Shown piece after piece: positions 55,271-64,000 of a stretch of 64,000 nt of DNA. Origin of the DNA: Larix kaempferi. Its lineage: Eukaryota > Streptophyta > Pinopsida > Pinales > Pinaceae. The stretch spans positions 15,575,001 to 15,639,000 of the forward strand of contig BSBM01000260.1 of NCBI GenBank assembly GCA_027924585.1, in the 5' to 3' direction. The notes beneath the pieces were generated by a model that did not search any database, was not told where the DNA came from, and worked only from the letters and a program-made list of their open reading frames with translations. The position numbers and the translations under genes were made by a program. How positions within the stretch are numbered: the stretch's first letter is position 1; each line of letters opens with the position of its first letter.

Positions 55271-58109
55271 GAGAACATGCGCGGTAGAGGATGCCTTTCC
55301 ATGCGAAGGAGTGGTTTGAGCAATCAGCTATTGATTCTGAGTAGGGAAGGGATCATTGACAACTATAGGAGTAGTGTTTCCCTTGAGAAACTTTTGTACT
55401 TCGTCTCGGTGAGGACATTCCTTAGAGAAATGGTCACCACCGCACAACAAACAAGGATACTTCAACTTCCTCTTATGTATGGTGTCTTCGGGAGTGCTCT
55501 TATTCTCCTACGGGTTAGAAGGTATCTTAGGGTTACCTTTGTTCTTCTTCTTACCACCGTTTTTCTGAGGTGATGTTGATTGAACAAAATTCACTTCTTC
55601 GATGGAGGCAAGAGTGGATGATTCGGCGGTGTTGTTTCCAGCCTGTGGTGGAGATGGGGAAGAACCTTGGGGGTTCAAAGGTCCACCAGTTTGAGTAGGA
55701 AGCTAGATGGTAAGGGAACCAATGATGCCATCAGCTTGGGGTCCCTTGGGTGCTTTTTCTGGGTCATATGTAGGGCGGGGTGCGTTAAGAACGATTTCAT
55801 ATAACGTGTCAGATTGAGAATACACCAAGTCTAAGTAATGGGCACAGGCAATAACCTATTCCTTTGTGATGTCCCCTCCCATGGCCACGTCTTGAGCTAC
55901 AACAGGTAAGAGATACTTTGTGAACCAGTCAGCTAAGAGTTGGTCGGGAATATGAGCCTTAATGAGACGTCGTCTTCACCGCCACTCATGGATATGGTCT
56001 GAAATATGAGTTGCGGTATTCTTGCGAAGAGAGGTAAATAAGTCCATACCAGTCTCATAGTGAATGGGAAACTAGAAATGGGTCAAAAATGACATAGCAA
56101 GAGAGAGGAAATCTGGAAAGGTGTTCGGTGGTAATTCAATATACCACTTGGCAGCTGGGTTGGTGAGAGTCCGTTGGAATAACCTAAGATGGATCGAGTC
56201 GTCCATCAAGGAGTTGGATGAACACCATAAATGGTATGTCATCACATGATTTTTTGGATCCTCACCAGGTTTGCCATCAAATTTGGGGATGTCTGATGGT
56301 AACTTGACCGAAATTGGTGGCCAATCATGTCCGTGGAAGATGGAGTCATTTGTCAGACGAGATAGGTCGGGTAGGTCCAACATAGCCAAAAAGGGTAGCT
56401 GTTGATGTAGCTGCGGGTACTGATAGTACTGATAAGGCATGTATGGACCAGTGGGACCTTGTATCGACTGATTGTAGGTTGTTCCTAGAGTAAACTGGTC
56501 GTAAGGGGGTATGCCGCCCAGACCATATGTAGGTCCGCCACCATAATAAGGTGGTCCATTACCATAGGGTGGGGGTCCGCCGCCATTGTCGGAAGGGGGT
56601 GGAGGTCCGCCTCCATCGCCGGGAGGGGGTGGGGGTCCACCGCCACCTCCGGGAGGGGGTGGAGGTCCACCGCCACTGCCGAAATAAGGTGGTCCTCCAC
56701 CACCTCCGCCTAGAGGTGGTGGTGCACCACCTCATCCGGAGGGGTGGGGGCCCCTGCCACCTCCACCACCATAAGGGTAGGGTCCTCCGTCACCACCTCC
56801 ACCATAATAAGTTGGTCCTCCACCATAAGCTGGGGGTTCTCCTCCACTAGGAGGAGGTGGCCCTCCACCTCCGTCAGGAGGGGTAGGGCCTCCACCTCCG
56901 CCACCGGAGGGGGGTGGGCCATTATTTCCAAAATGAGGTGGGCCTCCACCAGAAGGTAGAGGTCCGCATCCTCCAGAATTGAATGGGGGGCCGCTGCCTC
57001 CAGAGGTAGGGGGAGGTGGACCAAACGTGGGTGGTGGTACTTGAGGGATGGTTGGTGGGGGTCCATTCTGTAAAGAATTTTGGTGCCCCCATAGAGTGTA
57101 TGGATTCCCGGGATAAGGTATCTCATAGAGTGCATTTTTGGGATTGAATTGTTCGGGAAAAGGGTTAAGATAACATGGATACGCTTGAATCCATGGCAAT
57201 TGGTTTGAATTGGATAGTCCCCCAACATGAGATAATCCCATGGTGGATGCTCTGGTGGGTAGGGAAGTTCCAACGAAAGGACCGATGGGAACTCCTGCTC
57301 CTGCATTATGGTTTGGAGATGGGGGTTTCCCCCCAACAGCAACATGCTTACCACTAATCAATGGTTGAACCAACATGGGTTGTTGATTACCTACGACGTG
57401 AGTAACATTACTCATAAGAAAAGTAGGGGGTAAAGAGTATCCTCTCCGTGATTTTTTGGGTGGGGGGGGGGGGGATGGGTAACATTCTCGTAGTAGTGAG
57501 AGGAGTATTGGACTGTTGTCCTTCAATAGGTTGAGTCATTTGAGTTATAGAACCGGTCTCCTGTCTAAGGGGTTTACCTGCAGGAAGTGAGGGTTGACTA
57601 GGTGCATAAGTGGGCACATTGTTCATGGATGGTTCCGGTGAGTCATAAGATAGAGTGCGAATCGGGATCTGTCGATAAGTGGGTATCTCCGTGACTTCGG
57701 CCCTTCGTGAAAAACTTTGTCTTCGAAGTTTATCACCCTTGGAATGTAATTGTTCCAAGCGAGCGCGAAGAGGTCCGAAAATATCTTCAGGAGTGGTCCA
57801 AGGGTTTGGGGATGTAGTGGCAAAATGAGTCACTTGTTGACCTAGGGAGGTTTCCCAAAATGGTGCAGCTGGACCAAATGCAACTGAAACAGGGTCATCC
57901 TGGGAGGGATTTAACCATTCCACAGATCCAGCCTCTCCCGGTAAAACGGGAGGGAGAGATACATCTTGTGAAGTGGAGGTTCCCACTTCTTCACCTCGTG
58001 AGGGATTGGAGGTGGGTGAGTCTGGAGGGATTGGAGGGAACAAGCGTGCTCCAATGTTCAAAGTAGGGTTTTCCACTTCAGGGGACACGACCATGACGTG
58101 TGGGTCCAT
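55271..58109 (-). pseudogene. gag: Element B gag, with Pro/Gly-rich domain and a poly-C frame break
   Basis: Starts at ATG 58109 (MDPHVMVVSPEVENPTL) and runs as a Ser/Thr/Pro-rich region. The frame changes at 13 consecutive G on the plus strand (57462-57474). It continues with about 250 residues built mostly from GGGPPP, PPSGGG and PYYGGG units, interrupted by one TGA near 56732. The capsid core follows (MLDLPDLSRLTNDSIFHGHD, FDGKPGEDPKNHVMTYHLWC, LTNPAAKWYIELPPNTFPDF), then ATHISDHIHEW. The zinc knuckle is YPCLLCGGDHFSKECPHRD (CX2CX3HX4C), near 55395-55450. Several TAG codons lie between. Confidence 0.83.
56470..57020 (-). repeat. gag: GGT/CCN-rich low-complexity tract inside gag B
   Basis: The plus strand is a chain of GGTGGTCC, GGGGGTGG and CCACCTCC words. 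On the coding strand it gives alternating poly-Gly and poly-Pro with a few Tyr, Ser and Asp. Open frames on the plus strand here (for example 56551-56850) are only its antisense. Confidence 0.85.
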
Positions 58110-60328
58110 TCTTACCCTTGAAATTACCTCCTGATTAAGGGGATATTCGGGTGGTACTGTTCAAAATTCTGCGGGACCTTCTCCAAGGAAAATCAACCAG
58201 AGTGACTGAACCTAAGTTTCTCCTAAAGGTATTCTAAACAAAAGAAAAGCAGTCCAGAAAAAATATACAAAAACTAAGGCCACAAGCAAAATTTATGTGA
58301 TAGGAGTGGATTCAAAAGTCTGGAACCTCACAGGATTGTCAAGGCTTCGCAACTCGCTATATACCACAGGGTCCAATAGTAAAACGTGACAAGGAGGACT
58401 GGGACCATACCCTTTCCTAAATACACGACTACCTGGATGGCACGTGCGTAGTAATCTCCCCGAGTGTTGTTCTCGGTGTATTGCTTTGCCAAGACGGCCA
58501 AATGGATAGCTCAATTAGTTTCAGGAATCCTAATGGTGTCTCTCGATATACATAAGGTACGTGGGAGCTCAAATCCGTAGTGGTGTTGTCTAATGCACAA
58601 CTGTACGGCACGAGACCTTCATATATACTACCGAGTACGTGAAACACCTTTCGATATATGCCAAGTACATGAAGTGCCTTTCGATATACCCTAAGGTACG
58701 TAAAAGAGCCTTCGATATACCAGTTGGTACATGGAAGACCACAATACCCCCAGAATATAGTGCTGGAAAGTAACGACAGCTGCCACGTTTTACGATGCGG
58801 GAACACGTCTCTAACTTAACACACAAGTTACTAAATATTTTACCCTACTTCTACTGTTAATTTTATCTGGACGGTTAGGTGAATGCATGAGGTGAGTACA
58901 TAAACGTAAACATAATGCAAGCCCTAACTACATGAGAAAATGTACTTTTCTTTTGATGAAATTTATATATGGGAGGGAGAAATCTTTTCCAAGTGGTTTT
59001 ACCAAAACAACAAAAATGCAACAAATCTTGATTCTACCAAATTTGAAAATGAAAGTACTTTTTTCATTTTTCCGAGCAAAACATGAAAATCAACAAGCAT
59101 CAAAACCAAATCTAAGCATTTTCTTTTTGCCTTTTCGAATAAAAAATGAAACTAAGTGATGAAAAGAGAGAATTTCTATCTGGAGCACACTAACTTTTCA
59201 AATTTCACTATGATGGCTTAAAAGCATAGAAAACAAAAAATGCATACAATTCTTTCAAGCATGGAATCACTTTTGCAAAAACTTGATTTCACTTGGATTT
59301 TTTCACGAAAATGAATGGCTCATAATTCTTGAAAAAACACAAATGATTAAATTTCCTTTCAAACTTTCCAAAAGACTTATGAATGATTTCCAATGCATGA
59401 ACCAACTTCTACAAAAAATTTCAAATGCACTTGAAAAAGGTAAAAATGAAGCACTTTTAATTTTGCAATGATATGCCAAAATTACAACTTGATAACAATG
59501 ATATTTTTAAGCAGGAATAGCTGAAAAGAAAGATTATTTGCAGCACTCAAAGCACTCAAAAATTCTCAAGAAAATGGCAAGCACTCATATGAAGTGGAAA
59601 CACACAAAACACTCAAAAAAACAACTGGATGCAAGCAAAGCCTAAGTAACACATGCAAAAAGAGGTCTGGGATCGGATCGAATACAAATATTAGATTAGG
59701 TGAGGAGAGGAGGGAGTGCAAGGTCAAGTGGATGAAGGTGGGGGAGACTAAAGTGTCCGCCACTACTGAGTCTCAAACTTGTCCAAAATGGAACCCAAAA
59801 TCACTCTGAATCAAACCAAACAAAACCAAACACTAGCAATGCAATATCAAAAAGGTCTCTGACCGGAAGATACAGTGCAGAGGCTGTATGTAAGGAAAAC
59901 CAAACTCAAAGGTTGGTGAGGAGAGAACCCAAACAAAAAACTAGACTGCTCGTCGCAGTCTCTGGTCAGATTCAGAGCGACTCTCGTAGGTGACAAACAG
60001 GTGAATTGCGCCGATGGCGCAGGATGTCAAACTGTGCTATGCGACAACGTCGCAGGATGCAAGGCAACAGACTATGCCTAACAGGGGAATGTCGCTCTGG
60101 CTATATTACCCAGGTGCGACGGGTGATATCCCTATGAAAGGATGAATAGATCTCCAAACATGAGAAACCAAAAGGCTTGACAATCAAACGTACAGACTCA
60201 AAGGAATTCAACAGACTCTTCAAAGAGAAGATCTGGTGGTGAAATGGCTAAGGAGGCAAATGAAATGGCTCACAAAGAAATCAGAGAAAATGACTTTCAA
60301 ACTGAAAACTTAAAACAATGTATTGTAA
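58110..60328 (-). other. Element B 5' leader
   Basis: 2.2 kb between PBS and gag without a supported gene. It holds a 31-bp tandem repeat (58616-58740), an A-rich middle (58930-59660) and two GC-rich short palindromes (60007-60021 and 60040-60054) of the same type as in the LTR. Confidence 0.65.
58616..58740. repeat. About 31-bp tandem repeat, 4 copies, in leader B
   Basis: Units start at 58616, 58647, 58677 and 58708. Each has CCTTTCGATATA or CCTTCGATATAC, then a variable middle, then GTAC(A/G)T and a purine run. A related CTCGATATACATAAGGTACG at about 58540 may be an outlying copy. Confidence 0.75.
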
Positions 60329-60347
60329 TTCCCCAGTATGGTCTCCA
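60329..60347 (-). other. Element B primer binding site (Tat type, diverged)
   Basis: Minus-strand TGGAGACCATACTGGGGAA, four bases from the 5' LTR. It differs from element A's TGGCGACTCCACTGGGGA at a few positions but has the same frame, spacing and GGGGA end. Confidence 0.65.
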
Positions 60348-60351
60348 AACT

Positions 60352-61223
60352 TGTTATCGGACAATCTACCTAAAGAAGACTTAAGACGTGATCTCCCTAG
60401 CTCAAAGTAAGTCTAGAACAAGTGAGACAGAATATGAAGCTGCTTTCCAAGATCTAGTTAAAGATCGAGTGATTAGATGTATTACCTCTAGCTTGTAGAT
60501 ATTTCTCCTTGATGTTGTTCCTAGCTCCACAGTCGTCGGATCTCAGCTGCAAGACCTATCATGACATACAAAACAATACAAGTAGTAAAATGCATCTAAA
60601 CAGTAACAGATCTAAGTAAACTACACAAACATTATTAATACAACAACATTTGGTGGAAAGGGTTTATATTACTGTATTAAAATAGGGAAGTACAAAAGAG
60701 AGATGATTACAACCAAAGCTTAATGTCGCAATCCTCCTCCAACAAGCCAATGCCAAAGCCTCCAAAGGAAGTATAGGTCTCCCAAGAGATTAGTAGAGAT
60801 CTTCAAAGCTAATTTCACCAACATGCAAGTGCTATAGACTTCCTCCCCTTTAGTATGGGAATGTGCCTCATATATATAGGACTAAGAAGATAGGGTAGGT
60901 TGAGATATAGTGGGAGAGGGTTAAGGGATCCTCCCAAAGGTCTAGGGAACCGAATTCCAGCTCCCCCTATAGGTTAGGGATAGAGATCCACATCACACCC
61001 CTTCGAGAAATGGCTCGAAGATGCCCTTTATCCATTTAACTGACATCGTCGCAGGCTGCAGTAGGACAACCTGCGATGTCGCATGCTGCACTAAGGTGAG
61101 CTGCGATGACCTCACTAAACCCAATAGAAATAGGTCAGTATCTCTTCCAAGTTGATTTATTAGTCATAGGAACTTCAGGGATGTTTACATTGAGTCTCAG
61201 GGTAGCAAGATTTAGGTGTAACA
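60352..61223 (-). repeat. Element B 5' LTR
   Basis: 872 bp. TATATATA (60870-60877) in a CCTATATATATGAGGC context on the minus strand is the probable promoter. The palindrome is TGCGATGTCGCA here (61072-61083), one transition from the left copy. Confidence 0.95.
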
Positions 61224-61639
61224 TATATCGATCTAACTTCCCCAATAAGAAACCGACAATCGTCATTACATGTCTAAGGGAGCTGATGGGCCCCTAAAAA
61301 GGAACATTATTTGGCTCATCTAATGGAACATGAAAGGCTTACAAGGAGGAATAAGGAATTCAAATGCACAAAATTAATTTAACTTTATGACATTCTTCGT
61401 AAAAGCCAATGCATGATTTTTAAATGAATATCTTGACATTTGATTACTAATGTTTACTTAATTTGCTTATTCATTTTATGTATTTAATGATATGATGGGA
61501 TGATATTTGTCCAATTATTATTCATTTGTGACGAAATTGTAGGTGGAGGTTATCTAAAAGCTAAGTGAAAGAGATCAAGTCACAACAATTAGCTTAATCT
61601 CTCTCAATGAGTTCACTAGTCACATTAGAGATTGGTGGA

Positions 61640-62003
61640 TTAATTTAAGGAATTATGTCCCCTAATTATTCTCATTATATGCCACCACTTAAATATAGAC
61701 TTAATTATCATCCAAGGTCGAAATTATGGAGGCTTGGTCGAATTTATTAAGAAGGAATCAATCCCACAAAGTTAGGAAGTTGATTTCTAGTTAATTGGGG
61801 GACAACTTCCACAAATTAGGGAGGTTATTACATAGGATAGTTTGTAATTATTCTGATGAGCTACCATCACATAAATAAGGACTCAACATCATCCCATTTC
61901 TAAATCATGGAGGCCAAGTCGAATTCCCGAGAGGGGGAACCAATCCCACAAAGTTAGCATGATGATTTCTAGTTGACAGATTCCTTAAATCAAGGAGTTG
62001 ATT
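61640..62003. repeat. 182-bp tandem duplication, diverged
   Basis: TAATTATTCT at 61663 and 61845, and CCCACAAAGTTAG at 61763 and 61945, are both exactly 182 bp apart. The DNA between them aligns with many substitutions. Confidence 0.75.
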
Positions 62004-63425
62004 GTATGGGCAATTTGGAGTTTATTCGAGTACAAATAGTAGGATTTGAGTTGTGAGGATAGATTAGAGATTGATATTCTTATCTCAAACATTTTTTCAT
62101 TCATCCCTTGCTGGTCAAGACGAATTTGTAAGAGGCGGCTTGCTGCCCTATTTTGAAGGAAAACTTTTAATAAAAAAACCTAGTTTTGATTTATCTTTGA
62201 ATTAGTCAGTTTAGAAAGGGTTCCAGGAGCTCCCTTGGGTTGGTCCCACTCAAGGGAAGGACTGAGGACCCGTGCATAAATTTCCCTTCAGTCGTTTAAT
62301 TCATTTCATAGTTTTTAAATTCGGATTACATAAAATGTAGAACTATGTGCATTTTCTATATAAAGTTCTACGTTACTATGTTTTCTACAGTACACAGTAG
62401 TTCTATGTTTCTATGTTTTGCATAGTAAATATGCAATTTTCCAAGAGTTATTACTTTTTCTCATTTCCTTTCAATAGATTTGCTTTGTTTATCCTATCCA
62501 TAGTTAGATTTATGATGCTTATATCATTTACTTTACATTTTTTAGAGTAGATTTCATTACATATTTATTATATTAAAATTCATTTAAGTTATTCATGTCA
62601 ATTACTGTATGTATGAATTCAGCATTCAAATTGGTTAATGCTATCCCTTTGCTTGTTTTGATCACTTGCATGGAACTCATAGCTTCTAAATGTTTGTTTT
62701 TTAGTAACCTAAAGATAGGGTAAGGGGGGATTTCGCTGAAAGCTATCACGATTGAACATGAAAGGTCACCCTATGCTTGCTGCTGAAGGAGCTAATGAGG
62801 AACTAAGTGCAAAGTGGAATATTTGGATCTTAAACTCTTGGAACGTGTAATTAGCAGTCATTTAAAGTTTTTTGTAGAAGCTTTTTGGTTGATTAGATTA
62901 GATTTAATTTCCATTTTATAATAGATTTTGTTACATGTTTATTAATTTAAATTTCATTTATTTTGTTAGAACAGATTTCACTTATACTACTGGACGAATT
63001 ATTCCTTTGCAACTGCATACATAATGCATGATACCTCTTAAGCTTGTACGAACTCCTAGATTTATAATTTAAGTAATGAGCCAAGGGATTTAGTTTCTAT
63101 AGTTGCAATTCATTGGCCCATTAGGAGCATGGATTACATAACCTCCCATGAATTTATTTTTTATAGGATACATTGTGGGAAACACCTTAACCCCTCCTAA
63201 TAAAGCTAGGATCAGTAACCTAACATCTCGCTATATTGTACAACTATTGTTCTTAAATCAACATCACCATATAACCACTCTGGAAAATATGTGCATCACA
63301 TCAAAACCACACTTATCCATACATTAGAGTAGTGCTTGGAAACATCAATTAAATCATAAGTAAAACTTATACCATACAATTATCTTCTCAGTGTCTATCA
63401 CATCTAAGTCACCTTAGCAATATAG

Positions 63426-63677
63426 GCATTTGGCTATTGAATAGTCCATCACCCTATGTGATGGATCAATAATAACTCATATATGTGCATATATATAACA
63501 ATTTTATGTAATAATCCATTTATATATTGATTCGTTTAAGAAATATAACATGCATTTGGATATTGAATAGTCCATCAACCTATAGGCTAGCTCAATAATA
63601 ACTCATATGCATGCATATATATATAAGAATTTAATGTAATAATACATTTATATATTGATTCATTTAAAGAAATATAT
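63426..63677. repeat. 126-bp tandem duplication
   Basis: Two copies starting at 63426 and 63552. Both contain GCATTTGG.TATTGAATAG, TCAATAATAACTCATAT, ATATATATA and TTTATATATTGATTC, with few differences. Confidence 0.88.
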
Positions 63678-64000
63678 GTTCATTTACTCCATGCATCACA
63701 TTCATTTATAAATATACAACTTAGATTTTGAACTGATATCCACGTATTGAAATTTCACATTTTAATTTACATGTTCAGAAGGATTCATGTAAATATCATC
63801 ATCGTGAACATAAAATGATAAAAATCGTATATTTTCAAAACATAAGTAGGTCTATATATCCACATAACAAATTTCTTTATCAGTCTAGCTAAATCCAAAT
63901 AGATATTAGGAAAATGAAATACCATGATAAGCCATAATATAGTTCTAGTTACCTAAGGCCAAAATGTGGGGTGTTGTAGGGTACTTAATGATGACCATAG

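Larger units (their letters stand above)
45822..61223 (-). mobile_element. Tat-like Ty3/gypsy element B with antisense PMD gene
   Basis: 15.4-kb element on the minus strand with equal 872-bp LTRs starting TGTTATCGG and ending GTAACA (GTAATA in the left copy). It has a perfect duplication TATAT (45817-45821 and 61224-61228). Layout as in element A: PBS, 2.2-kb leader, gag, protease, RT, RNase H, integrase, second RNase H, antisense PMD gene, polypurine tract. By hand count the LTRs differ at about 50 of 872 positions (roughly 6%). LTR and gag N-terminus are unrelated to element A, but pol and the passenger gene are related, so these are two families of one lineage. Confidence 0.95.
61229..64000. 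other. Spacer, no gene recognised
   Basis: AT-rich. It holds two tandem duplications (entered separately). The patch 62100-62290 (AAGAGGCGGCTTGCTGCCC to GGACCCGTGCATAA) looks like part of an LTR but has no partner. The last 40 bases on the minus strand (TACAACACCCCACATTTTGG) resemble the LTR-like start at 898, so an element may begin at the window edge. Confidence 0.5.

Noticed and set aside
56551-56959. Plus-strand open frames rich in His/Arg or Ser/Thr opposite gag B
   Set aside because: Antisense of the Gly/Pro-rich tract; composition is explained by the repeat.
63960-64000. LTR start at the right window edge (minus strand)
   Set aside because: Only about 20 bases resemble the LTR-like start at 898; too short to call.

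Overview
This window looks like intergenic DNA from a large, repeat-rich seed-plant genome. I lean towards a gymnosperm, but the sequence does not prove it. No intact host gene, tRNA, rRNA or CRISPR array is visible. Most of the window is decayed LTR retrotransposons, all coding on the minus strand. Between them lie AT-rich spacers, short tandem repeats and a broken Plant Mobile Domain (PMD) gene.

Layout. 1-3.3 kb: spacer with a tRNA-like SINE head, a hairpin and an (AT)21 run. 3.3-3.6 kb: a gag-like scrap. 3.7-5.8 kb: a diverged satellite-like tract rich in GCACCGG/GGTGC motifs, which returns at 20.1-21.3 kb. 5.9-8.7 kb: a broken plus-strand PMD gene with one recognisable intron. 10602-17716: a complete but dead Ty3/gypsy chromovirus (TSD TAACC, PBS like initiator tRNA-Met, chromodomain at the integrase C-terminus, reading frame running into the 3' LTR). 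17.9-18.8 kb: an unidentified decayed coding stretch. About 24545-27886: a Ty1/copia element with one LTR, truncated at the start of reverse transcriptase. 31694-45697 and 45822-61223: two large Ty3/gypsy elements of a Tat-like lineage (TSDs ATTTT and TATAT), 124 bp apart LTR to LTR and in the same orientation. 61.2-64 kb: spacer with two tandem duplications.

How the parts fit. Each Tat-like element has, in its own (minus) direction, 5' LTR, a PBS of the TGGCGACTCC... type, a long leader, a Gag with a large low-complexity N-terminal part, protease, reverse transcriptase, RNase H and integrase. A second RNase H lies downstream of integrase, and a G-rich polypurine tract precedes the 3' LTR. 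Between the second RNase H and the 3' LTR both elements carry an antisense (plus-strand) PMD gene with its own TATA-like box and a short intron.

The phase-1 intron sits at the same aligned position in both passenger genes and in the separate PMD gene at 5.9-8.7 kb, with 22 codons between a shared Pro-Tyr and the end of the shared Ile codon in all three. This shared, intron-bearing antisense passenger gene is the most interesting system here. Many premature stops are explained by single C-to-T changes (CAG to TAG, CGA to TGA, or TGG to TAG/TGA read on the other strand), as expected for old, methylated plant repeats.
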